In this document: in pieces, positions 9,105 to 16,522 of the stretch
Layout: each line of letters opens with the position of its first letter
Position numbering within the stretch: position 1 is the stretch's first letter
Origin: Sphingomonas yunnanensis
GTDB lineage: Bacteria; Pseudomonadota; Alphaproteobacteria; Sphingomonadales; Sphingomonadaceae
Length of the DNA: 64,000 nt
Direction: 5' to 3'
Assembly: GCF_019898765.1 (NCBI RefSeq)
Contig: NZ_JAIOKB010000001.1
Span: 186,001 to 250,000, forward strand
Translations under genes and position numbers: made by a program
Notes under the pieces: generated by a model
What the model saw: only the letters and a program-made list of their open reading frames with translations
Told to the model about the DNA's origin: nothing
The model's database searches: none

Positions 9105-9584
9105 TTACAGCAGCGTCAGCACATGCTCCGCCGAACTCACCCGGAACTCGCCCGGCGCCTCGACCTCGAGCGCCTCGACCACGCCGTCGTTGACCACCAT
9201 GGCATAGCGCTGGCTGCGCTTGCCCATGCCGTACCTGCTGCCGTCCATCTCGAGCCCGAGCGCGCTCGCGAAGTCGCCGTTGCCGTCGGCCAGCATCGTC
9301 ACGCCCTCGGCGTCGTTCTGCTTCGCCCAGGCGGCGAGAACGAAGGCGTCGTTGACCGCGGTGCAGGCGATCTCGGCGACGCCCCTGGCGCGCAGTTCCT
9401 CCGCCTTGTCGAGGTAACCCGGCAGGTGGCGCGCCGAGCAGGTCGGGGTGAAGGCCCCCGGCACCGCGAACAGCGCGACGCGGCGGCCCTTGAAATAGTC
9501 GCCGCTGTCGACAGGCTCGGGTCCGTCGGCGGTGACCTTGGTGAGGCGGACGGAGGGCAGGGTGTCGCCGACGCTGATCGTCAT
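9105..9584 (-). CDS. Peroxiredoxin (Prx5-type, AhpC/TSA family)
   Basis: 159-residue thiol peroxidase that reduces hydrogen peroxide and organic hydroperoxides, probably with glutathione/glutaredoxin or thioredoxin as reductant. Seen: the peroxidatic motif VPGAFTPTCS with Cys49, the partner Thr46, and RYAMVVNDGVVEALEVEAPG near the C-terminus, a signature of Prx5/hybrid peroxiredoxins. The ATG at 9584 gives MTISVGDTLPSVRLTKV, the usual N-terminus; the frame is open 23 codons further but without similarity. It is divergent from yqgE, whose start is 99 nt away. Confidence 0.94.
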   Translation of the reverse strand: MTISVGDTLPSVRLTKVTADGPEPVDSGDYFKGRRVALFAVPGAFTPTCSARHLPGYLDKAEELRARGVAEIACTAVNDAFVLAAWAKQNDAEGVTMLADGNGDFASALGLEMDGSRYGMGKRSQRYAMVVNDGVVEALEVEAPGEFRVSSAEHVLTLL

Positions 9585-9682
9585 GGGGCAGGTCTCCAGT
9601 ACGAGGGTGGCTCGGGTGTCGCAGCCGGGGCGGGTGATTTCAAGCTTTGGCAAGCGCGGCCGCAGGCTCTAAGTTCGCTCCG

Positions 9683-10243
9683 ATGGAGCAAGCCAATTAC
9701 CTCACCGGGCAGTTCCTGCTCGCCATGCCCGGGATCGGTGACCCGCGCTTCGAGCATTCGGTGATCGCGATCTGCAGCCACGACGAGAGCGGCGCGCTCG
9801 GTGTCGGCGTCGGGGCCGTGGTCAACGGGCTCGGCCTGCACGACGTGCTCGAACAACTCGAGATTGCGCCCGGCGAAGCGCCCGACGCCCCCGTTCATTT
9901 CGGCGGCCCGGTGGAGACACGCCGCGGCTTCGTGCTTCACTCGAGCGACTGGGGCGGCCATGACACGCTCGACGTCGCCGGCCGCTGGGCGCTGTCGGGG
10001 ACGCTCGACGTGCTGCGCGCGATCGCGGCGGGGAACGGCCCGTCGCGCTGGCTGGTCGCGCTCGGCTACGCCGGATGGGCGCCGGGGCAGCTCGACGCCG
10101 AGATGACGCGTCACGGCTGGCTCAACGTCGCCGACTCGCCTGAGATGCTGTTCGACACGCCGGTGGAGCGGCGCTGGACACGCGGCTTCGCTACGGCGGG
10201 CGTCGATCCACGGCTGCTGTCCAGCGAGAGCGGGCACAGCTGA
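9683..10243 (+). CDS. YqgE/AlgH family protein
   Basis: 186-residue UPF0301 (YqgE/AlgH) protein of unknown biochemical function. Seen: N-terminal YLTGQFLLAMPGIGDPRFEH, SVIAICSHDESGALGVGVG, VHFGGPVETRRGFVLHSSDW, and the C-terminal LVALGYAGWAPGQLDAEM, all family signatures. The ATG at 9683 gives MEQANYLTGQFLLAMPG; an ATG at 9647 would add 12 residues without similarity. In other bacteria members were linked to alginate regulation, but that role is not established here. Confidence 0.92.
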   Translation: MEQANYLTGQFLLAMPGIGDPRFEHSVIAICSHDESGALGVGVGAVVNGLGLHDVLEQLEIAPGEAPDAPVHFGGPVETRRGFVLHSSDWGGHDTLDVAGRWALSGTLDVLRAIAAGNGPSRWLVALGYAGWAPGQLDAEMTRHGWLNVADSPEMLFDTPVERRWTRGFATAGVDPRLLSSESGHS

Positions 10244-10260
10244 GCCGCTCTCGCGGAACG

Positions 10261-10280
10261 ATATAAAGATATCTTTATAT
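10261..10280. promoter_or_regulatory. Perfect 20-bp palindrome upstream of ahcY, candidate SahR-type operator
   Basis: ATATAAAGAT followed directly by its exact reverse complement ATCTTTATAT. The AT-only composition stands out sharply in this GC-rich DNA. It lies 90 nt before the ahcY start; TTGATC, a possible -35 box, follows directly at 10281. ArsR-family SahR repressors are known to control ahcY/met genes in proteobacteria through palindromic operators, so an S-adenosylhomocysteine-responsive operator is likely. No sahR gene lies in the window. Confidence 0.65.
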
Positions 10281-10369
10281 TTGATCGGCGGCGCGCCGCG
10301 GGTTAAGGCGCGCGGATGCCGACCGGTGCGTGGCGCCTTGGTCGGCCCTATCAGTCTGGAGACAACGCC

Positions 10370-11815
10370 GTGGCTACCGCCCCAGTGTCTGACCGCACGC
10401 TCAACACCAACGATTACGTCATCAAGGATATCGGCCTCGCCGAGTTCGGCCGCGCCGAGATCAAGATCGCCGAGACCGAGATGCCCGGCCTGATGGCGCT
10501 GCGCGACGAGTTCGGCGCCGCGCAGCCGCTCAAGGGCGCGCGCATCACCGGCTCGCTGCACATGACGATCCAGACCGCGGTGCTGATCGAGACGCTGACC
10601 GCGCTCGGCGCCGACGTACGCTGGGCGACCTGCAACATCTTCTCGACCCAGGACCATGCCGCCGCCGCGATCGCCGCCGCCGGCATCCCGGTGTTCGCGG
10701 TGAAGGGCGAGACGCTCGCCGATTACTGGGATTACGTCGGCTCGATCTTCGACTGGGACGACGGCAACGGGCAGACCGCCAACATCATCCTCGACGACGG
10801 CGGCGACGCGACGATGTTCGCTCTGTGGGGCGCCAAGCTTGAGGCGGGCCAGAGCTTCGGCGAGCCCGAGAACGAGGAAGAGGTCGAGTTCCAGCGCTCG
10901 GTCAAGGCGTTCATCGCCAATAAGCCGGGCTATCTGACCGAGACGGTGAAGAACCTGAAGGGCGTGTCGGAGGAGACCACCACCGGCGTTCACCGCCTGT
11001 ACGAGATCGCCAAGAAGGGCGAGCTGCCGTTCCCGGCGATCAACGTCAATGACTCGGTGACCAAGTCCAAGTTCGACAATCTGTACGGCTGCAAGGAGTC
11101 GCTGGTCGACGCGATCCGCCGCGCCACCGACGTGATGCTGGCCGGCAAGGTCGCCACCGTCGCTGGCTTCGGCGACGTCGGCAAGGGCTCGGCGGCGTCG
11201 CTGCGCAACGGCGGCGCGCGCGTCCTCGTCACGGAGATCGACCCGATCTGCGCGCTGCAGGCGGCGATGGAAGGCTATGAGGTCGTGACGATGGAGGAAG
11301 CGGTGAAGCGCTCCGACATCTTCGTCACCGCGACGGGCAACGCCGACGTCATCACCGCCGATCACATGAAGGCGATGAAGCCGATGGCGATCGTCTGCAA
11401 CATCGGCCATTTCGACTCGGAGATCCAGATCGCCGCGCTCTCCAACTACAAGTGGACCGAGGTGAAGCCGGGCACCGACCTGGTCGAGTTCCCAGCCGAG
11501 AACGGCGGGGCCGGCAAGCAGATCATCGTGCTCGCCAAGGGGCGCCTCGTGAACCTGGGCTGCGCGACCGGCCACCCGTCGTTCGTGATGTCGGCGTCGT
11601 TCACCAACCAGACGCTGGCGCAGATCGAGCTGTGGACCAAGGGCGAGACCTACAAGAACGAGGTCTACGTCCTGCCCAAGCACCTCGACGAGAAGGTCGC
11701 GGCGCTGCACCTCGAGAAGCTGGGCGTCCAGCTGTCGCAGCTGAGCGAGAAGCAGGCCAAGTACATCGGCGTGCCCGTCGCCGGACCGTTCAAGCCGGAT
11801 CATTATCGCTACTGA
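10370..11815 (+). CDS. ahcY: S-adenosyl-L-homocysteine hydrolase (adenosylhomocysteinase)
   Basis: 481-residue NAD-dependent enzyme that splits S-adenosylhomocysteine to homocysteine and adenosine, regenerating the methyl cycle. Seen: [20 protein letters not shown] near the substrate site, [34 protein letters not shown] with the catalytic Lys-Asp pair, the Rossmann motif [25 protein letters not shown], and the conserved C-terminus KPDHYRY. The GTG at 10370 was chosen because CTGGAGAC lies 8-9 nt upstream and it fits AhcY N-termini; an upstream ATG at 10316 gives 18 extra unlike residues. An intrinsic terminator follows. Expression is probably controlled through the palindrome at 10261-10280. 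Confidence 0.95.
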   Translation: MATAPVSDRTLNTNDYVIKDIGLAEFGRAEIKIAETEMPGLMALRDEFGAAQPLKGARITGSLHMTIQTAVLIETLTALGADVRWATCNIFSTQDHAAAAIAAAGIPVFAVKGETLADYWDYVGSIFDWDDGNGQTANIILDDGGDATMFALWGAKLEAGQSFGEPENEEEVEFQRSVKAFIANKPGYLTETVKNLKGVSEETTTGVHRLYEIAKKGELPFPAINVNDSVTKSKFDNLYGCKESLVDAIRRATDVMLAGKVATVAGFGDVGKGSAASLRNGGARVLVTEIDPICALQAAMEGYEVVTMEEAVKRSDIFVTATGNADVITADHMKAMKPMAIVCNIGHFDSEIQIAALSNYKWTEVKPGTDLVEFPAENGGAGKQIIVLAKGRLVNLGCATGHPSFVMSASFTNQTLAQIELWTKGETYKNEVYVLPKHLDEKVAALHLEKLGVQLSQLSEKQAKYIGVPVAGPFKPDHYRY

Positions 11816-11837
11816 TTGCTGTCGCGATCGCGAGATC

Positions 11838-11870
11838 AAAGGGGCGGTGCCGCGAGGTGCCGCCCCTTTT
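11838..11870 (+). terminator. Intrinsic terminator of ahcY
   Basis: AAAGGGGCGGTGCC, loop GCGA, then GGTGCCGCCCCTTTT. The stem is about 14 bp with two G-U wobble pairs, ending in a T run, 23 nt after the ahcY stop. Confidence 0.85.
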
Positions 11871-11998
11871 CACGTGATCGTGGAAGGGATCAGGCGGCGC
11901 GCACCTGCGCAGCATTTCCTCGTCCAGCCGCTTTTCGCGCGCGAAGGGCTTGCTAAATCACGGGACATGCCGTCCCTGCGTGATATGGTGCAGCGTCC

Positions 11999-14335
11999 AT
12001 GATCACGATCGCGCCCGCTACCGCGGTGATCGTCGGCACCGTCGTGGCGCTGCTGCTGGTGGCCGGGGCGGTACTGCTCGCGCTCGGCCTGCGCGCGCGC
12101 GCTGCGGCGGCCGGGGCAATCCGCGGACGCGACTCGCTCGAGGCTCTGTTGGCGGTAGCGCCGATGCAGCCGGTCGTGGTCCATCCCGACGGTCGGGTCG
12201 AGATGGCGCGTCGGGTCGCCGACTGGCTCGGCCTCTCGGGTGTGCCGTCCTATCTCCAGGAGCTGGAGGCGGCGGGTTGGGGCATGGACTCGTCCGACGC
12301 CGAGGCGATGGCGCGCGATCTGTCGGCGTGCCAGCGCTCGGCGCGCGGCTTCACGCGCAGCCTGCACGCGCGTGACGGCCAGCGCACGCTGACGGTTCAG
12401 GGCGAGCGGCGCGGCAGCGCGGTGCTGCTGTGGTTCTACGATTCGACGGTCAGCGAGGGCGAGCGGCGCCGGCTGCGCGCTGAATATGCCGAGCTGTCCG
12501 ACGCCTTCGACGCGCTCACCGGGCTGGTCGAGGCGGCGCCGCTGCCGATGTGGTATCGCGACACCGACCTGCGGATCGCGATCGTCAACTCGGCCTATGT
12601 CAGTGCGGTGGAGGGCAGTGACGCCGCCGACGTGGTCGGGCGCGGATTGGAGCTGGTCGACGGCTCGGGACAGGGTGGTCCCAGCGCCGGCGCCGAGGTG
12701 GCGCTCGCCGAGGGTCGGCCGCAGCAGCGTGTGCTCCCCGCGACGATCGGGGGGGCGCGCCGCTCGCTTCGGATCCACGACGTGCCGCTGCCGGTCGGTG
12801 GCGTCGCCGGCTATGCGATCGACATCGAGGAGCTCGAGCAGAGCCACACGCGTGAGCGCCGCTTCGCCGAGGCGCAGCGCGCGATGCTCGATCGGCTCTC
12901 CGCCGGCGTGGCGCAGTTCGGGCGCGATCGCAGCCTGGTGTTCTGCAACCAGCCGTTCCGCCGCATGTTCGCGATGCGGCTGGAATGGCTCGCCGATCGT
13001 CCCGAGTTCGATCGCGTGCTGGAAAGGATGCGCGAGGCCAATCGCGTGCCCGAGGTGCGCGACTTTCCCGGATGGAAGGCGGAGCGGCGCGGCTGGTTCG
13101 TCGACGCCGAGGGCGCGACCGAGGAGAATTGGCACCTTCCGGGCGGCACGCACCTGCGCGTCGTCGCGCAGCCGCTGCCCGACGGTGGGCTGCTGCTGAT
13201 CTTCGAGGACCGTACCGAGCAGGTGCAGCTCGCCAGTGCGCGCGACACCTTGCTGCGCGTCCGCACCGCCACCTTCGACAACCTGTTCGAGGCGCTCGGC
13301 GTCTTCGCGGCGGACGGGCGGTTGCAGCTGTGGAACAATCGCTTTCGCGCGTTGTGGGATCTCGACGAGGAGTTTCTCACCGGCCATCCCCGCGTCGACG
13401 TCATCGCCGAGAAGGTCGCGGCCAAGCTCTCCAACCCGCGCCGCGCGCGCTCGATCGCCGAGCTGGTCCGCGTCGCCACCGTCGAGCGGCAGCAGCGCGC
13501 CGGGCATATCGCGCTGGCGGACGGGCGCAACTTCGAGTTCGCCGCGGTGCCGCTACCCGACGGCAATGCGCTCTTCACGATGCTGGACGTCACCGACAGT
13601 CGCGCGATGGAACAGGCACTGCGCGACCGCAATGACGCGCTCGAGGCGGCGGACCGGGTCAAGACCGCCTTCGTGGCCAACATGAGCTACGAGCTGCGCA
13701 CGCCGCTCACCTCGATCAGCGGGTTCGCCGAGATGCTGCACGGCGGCTATGCCGGTGAGCTGACCCCCGACGCGACCGCCTACCTCGACGCGATCCTCGA
13801 CTCGGTCGATCGGCTCGGACTGTTGATCGACGACGTGCTCGACCTGACCTCGACCGACACCGGGGCGCGCCCGCTCGAGCGCGGCGACGTCGACCTCGCC
13901 GCGGTGGCGCGCGCCGCGGCGGACGCGCTGCGCGCCGCGGCCAAGCGCCACCACGTCGAGCTCGCGATCGAGGTGCAGCGCTCGGCCGGCCGGCTCACCG
14001 GCGACGCGCGGCGCATCCGCGAGGTGATCGAGCACCTGCTGCGCCATGCCGTGGGCTCGGCGCGGAGCGAGGGGCGCGTGCTGCTGCACGTCGATGGCAA
14101 CGCCAAGCATGCGCGGATCATCGTGTCCGACGACGGCGAGGGCCTGTCGCCCGACGTTGCCGCGCGCGCCTTCGACCGTTTCGCGCAGAGCGGCGTCTCC
14201 GCCGGCAGCGAGCGCGCGCTCGGGCTGGGGCTGCCGCTCGCCAAGCAGTTCGTCGAGGCGCACGGCGGGATCATCACGCTGGTGAGCGAGCCGGGCGAGG
14301 GCACCTTGATCACGGTCGAGCTTCCGCGGCGATGA
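11999..14335 (+). CDS. divL: DivL-like PAS sensor pseudo-histidine kinase (Tyr in H-box)
   Basis: 778-residue membrane-anchored sensor. One N-terminal membrane helix (about residues 7-31) is followed by several PAS-type regions (about 165-270, 300-410 and 420-520). Then come a HisKA dimerisation helix (about 553-625) and a HATPase_c domain (about 655-778, ending ERALGLGLPLAKQFVEAHGG). The H-box reads FVANMSYELRTPLTSI: the phospho-acceptor His is replaced by Tyr564. This is the hallmark of Caulobacter DivL (Tyr550), which acts as an allosteric partner of CckA and DivK in the CtrA cell-cycle pathway rather than as a normal kinase. Size, layout and the following tsaE-amgK-murU gene order support DivL. 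The N-box is weakly conserved (HLLRHAVGSA instead of an NL.NA.KFT type), so ATP-dependent kinase activity is doubtful. Its stop overlaps tsaE (ATGA). Confidence 0.85.
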   Translation: MITIAPATAVIVGTVVALLLVAGAVLLALGLRARAAAAGAIRGRDSLEALLAVAPMQPVVVHPDGRVEMARRVADWLGLSGVPSYLQELEAAGWGMDSSDAEAMARDLSACQRSARGFTRSLHARDGQRTLTVQGERRGSAVLLWFYDSTVSEGERRRLRAEYAELSDAFDALTGLVEAAPLPMWYRDTDLRIAIVNSAYVSAVEGSDAADVVGRGLELVDGSGQGGPSAGAEVALAEGRPQQRVLPATIGGARRSLRIHDVPLPVGGVAGYAIDIEELEQSHTRERRFAEAQRAMLDRLSAGVAQFGRDRSLVFCNQPFRRMFAMRLEWLADRPEFDRVLERMREANRVPEVRDFPGWKAERRGWFVDAEGATEENWHLPGGTHLRVVAQPLPDGGLLLIFEDRTEQVQLASARDTLLRVRTATFDNLFEALGVFAADGRLQLWNNRFRALWDLDEEFLTGHPRVDVIAEKVAAKLSNPRRARSIAELVRVATVERQQRAGHIALADGRNFEFAAVPLPDGNALFTMLDVTDSRAMEQALRDRNDALEAADRVKTAFVANMSYELRTPLTSISGFAEMLHGGYAGELTPDATAYLDAILDSVDRLGLLIDDVLDLTSTDTGARPLERGDVDLAAVARAAADALRAAAKRHHVELAIEVQRSAGRLTGDARRIREVIEHLLRHAVGSARSEGRVLLHVDGNAKHARIIVSDDGEGLSPDVAARAFDRFAQSGVSAGSERALGLGLPLAKQFVEAHGGIITLVSEPGEGTLITVELPRR

Positions 14336-14796
14336 GCGTCGAGCGGGGATCGCTGCGGCTGGCCGACGCCGCGGCGACGCTGGCGCTGGGCGCTGAGCTC
14401 GCGCCGCTGCTCCGCGCCGGGGACGTGGTGACGCTGTCGGGTGGCCTGGGCGCGGGCAAGACCAGCCTGGCGCGCGGCGTGCTGGCGGCGCTCGGGCTCA
14501 CCGAGGAGGCGCCGAGCCCGACCTTCGCGATCGTCCAGCCCTACGCGCCGCCCGAGGTGTCGCTGGCGCTGCTCCACGTCGACCTCTATCGGCTCGACGA
14601 TCCCGCCGAGGTAGAGGAACTGGGCCTCGACGAGGCGCGGCTCGATTCAGCGCTGCTGATCGAGTGGCCCGAGCGAGGTGGGGTGGGGCGCTGGCCCGAC
14701 GCGCTGGCGCTCACCCTCGCGACCGAGCCGGACGGCGCGCGGCGCTTGACTTGGGCGGCGCCGCCCGCTTGGGGAGCGCGATGGCGACCCCGATGA
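14332..14796 (+). CDS. tsaE: tRNA threonylcarbamoyladenosine biosynthesis ATPase TsaE
   Basis: 154-residue P-loop ATPase that works with TsaB and TsaD to make t6A37 in tRNAs reading ANN codons. Seen: Walker A SGGLGAGKTSLARGVL, substrate/switch region EEAPSPTFAIVQPY, the HVDLYRLDDPAEVEELGLDE stretch with the conserved Asp-Leu-Tyr-Arg, and LLIEWPERG. ATG overlaps the divL stop by 4 nt; the next gene begins inside its 3' end. tsaE beside amgK/murU is common in alphaproteobacteria. Confidence 0.95.
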   Translation: MSVERGSLRLADAAATLALGAELAPLLRAGDVVTLSGGLGAGKTSLARGVLAALGLTEEAPSPTFAIVQPYAPPEVSLALLHVDLYRLDDPAEVEELGLDEARLDSALLIEWPERGGVGRWPDALALTLATEPDGARRLTWAAPPAWGARWRPR

Positions 14797-15770
14797 CGCC
14801 GCCGGCGGACGCCGCGGCCTTTCTCGACATCCACGGCTGGCACCAGGCGCGCATCGACCCGCTCGCGGGCGACGCCTCGTTCCGGCGCTATTTCCGCGTC
14901 GTCGCGGGCGAGCGGCGCGGCATCCTGATGGACGCGCCGCCGCCGCACGAGGACCCGCGCCCGTTCCTCGACGTCGCGCGCTGGCTCGCCGAGCGCGGAT
15001 TCGCGGCGCCGGCGGTCCACGCGGTCGATCTCGAGCGTGGGCTCGTGCTGCTCGAGGACTTCGGCGACGAGCGGCTGCGCGAGACGGCGGACGCCGACCC
15101 GGAGGCGGCGGTGCCGCTCTACGCGGCCGCGATCGACCTGCTCGTGGCCCTGCGCGGCCACCCCGCCGCCGCGGTGCGCGCCTATGATCGCGCCGAGCTG
15201 CAGCGCGAGGCGGCGCTGCTCACCGACTGGTACTGCCCCGCGATCCGCGCCACGGTCGACGTCGAGGGCTATCGCGCCGCCTGGGACGAGGTGCTCGGCC
15301 ACGCCGAGGCGGCGGTGCCGGTGACCGTGCTGCGGGACTATCACGCCGAGAACCTGATGCTGGTCGGTGCCGGGCGGTCGCTCGGCCTGCTCGACTTCCA
15401 GGACGCGCTGGCGGGGCACCCGGCCTATGACCTCGTCTCGCTGCTGCAGGACGCGCGTCGCGACGTCGATCCCTCGTTGGAGGAGCGGATGCTGGCGCGC
15501 TATCTCGCCGCGACCGGCGAGGGAGATCCGTTCCTGCACGCCTATCACGTGCTCGGCGCGCAGCGGAACGCCAAGATCATCGGCATCTTCACGCGGCTGT
15601 GGCAGCGCGACGGCAAGCCGCGCTACCCCGCGCTGTGCCCGCGCGTCTGGGGCTATCTCGAGCGCGACCTCGGCCAGCCGGTGCTGGCGCCGGTGGCGCG
15701 CTGGTTCGCGGACAACCTGCCGCCCGAGCTGCGCGGTGATCCGATGCTGATCGCCGGCGCGCGCGCGTGA
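14781..15770 (+). CDS. amgK: N-acetylmuramate/N-acetylglucosamine anomeric kinase AmgK
   Basis: 329-residue aminoglycoside-phosphotransferase-fold kinase. AmgK phosphorylates the anomeric hydroxyl of MurNAc (and GlcNAc), giving the 1-phosphate that MurU converts to UDP-MurNAc. This recycling route bypasses MurA and confers fosfomycin tolerance in Pseudomonas. Seen: N-terminal GDASFRRYFRVVAGERRGIL, LVLLEDFGDERLRE, the Brenner-type catalytic motif TVLRDYHAENLMLV and the metal-binding LGLLDFQDALAGHPAYDLVS. Two starts are possible, 14781 (GGGGAG 4 nt upstream, chosen) and 14793 (ATGA overlap with the tsaE stop). Adjacent murU makes the assignment firm. Confidence 0.92.
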   Translation: MATPMTPPADAAAFLDIHGWHQARIDPLAGDASFRRYFRVVAGERRGILMDAPPPHEDPRPFLDVARWLAERGFAAPAVHAVDLERGLVLLEDFGDERLRETADADPEAAVPLYAAAIDLLVALRGHPAAAVRAYDRAELQREAALLTDWYCPAIRATVDVEGYRAAWDEVLGHAEAAVPVTVLRDYHAENLMLVGAGRSLGLLDFQDALAGHPAYDLVSLLQDARRDVDPSLEERMLARYLAATGEGDPFLHAYHVLGAQRNAKIIGIFTRLWQRDGKPRYPALCPRVWGYLERDLGQPVLAPVARWFADNLPPELRGDPMLIAGARA

Positions 15771-16522
15771 CCCGCCCGCGCTACATCCGCCCCGATCCCG
15801 GCGCACGCGTGCCGCGCACCGCGATGGTCATGGCGGCGGGGATCGGCAAGCGCATGCGGCCGCTCACCGCGACTCGGCCCAAGCCTCTCGTCGAGGTGGC
15901 CGGACGCGCGCTGCTCGACCATGTCTTCGACCGGTTGCGCTCGGCCGGAGTGGAGCGCGCGGTCGTCAACGTTCATTATCTCGCCGACGCGCTCGAGGCG
16001 CATCTGCGCCACCGCGTGCGCGGCATCGAGGTGATCGTGTCGGACGAGCGCGCGCAGCTGATGGAGACCGGGGGTGGGCTGGTGCAGGCGCGCCGGCTGC
16101 TCGGTGACGAGCCGTTTCTCGTCGTGAACAGCGACAATTTCTGGCTCGACGGGCCGACCGACGCGATCCGCCAGCTCGCCGCGCGCTGGGACGAGGCGAG
16201 GATGGACGCGCTGATGCTGATGGTCCCGTGCGCGCGCGCGCACAACCACGGCGGTCAGGGCGACTTCCATCTCGCACCCGACGGGCGGGTGACGGGGCGG
16301 CGCAAGCCAGGTCGGGTGGCGCCGTTCGTCTATACCGGCGTGCAGATCATGGCGCCGTCGCTGATCCGCGACTGGCCCGAGGGGCCGTTCTCGACCAACC
16401 TCTTCTGGAACCGCGCGATCGAGGCCGGGCGCGCCTATGGCTTCGTCCACCAGGGACTGTGGTCCGAGGTGAACGTGCCGGGCGCGATCGCGCGCACCGA
16501 GGCGCTGCTCGCCGATGTCTGA
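15767..16522 (+). CDS. murU: N-acetylmuramate alpha-1-phosphate uridylyltransferase MurU
   Basis: 251-residue nucleotidyltransferase (NTP_transferase family). It transfers UMP to MurNAc-1-phosphate to form UDP-MurNAc. Seen: nucleotide-binding MVMAAGIGKRMRPLTATRPK with the signature Gly-rich loop, PLVEVAGRALLDHVFDRL, METGGGLVQARRLLG and the metal-binding NSDNFWLDGP. The GTG start at 15767 overlaps the amgK stop (GTGA). The next gene, addB, starts 8 nt before this gene ends. It is shorter than bacterial UDP-GlcNAc pyrophosphorylases and lacks an acetyltransferase domain, as expected of MurU. Confidence 0.92.
   Translation: MTRPRYIRPDPGARVPRTAMVMAAGIGKRMRPLTATRPKPLVEVAGRALLDHVFDRLRSAGVERAVVNVHYLADALEAHLRHRVRGIEVIVSDERAQLMETGGGLVQARRLLGDEPFLVVNSDNFWLDGPTDAIRQLAARWDEARMDALMLMVPCARAHNHGGQGDFHLAPDGRVTGRRKPGRVAPFVYTGVQIMAPSLIRDWPEGPFSTNLFWNRAIEAGRAYGFVHQGLWSEVNVPGAIARTEALLADV

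Noticed and set aside
9581..11839. Very long minus-strand open frame (about 750 codons) opposite yqgE and ahcY
   Set aside because: It is antisense to two certain genes; the arginine/leucine/glycine/valine-rich translation with no domain is typical of shadow frames in GC-rich DNA.
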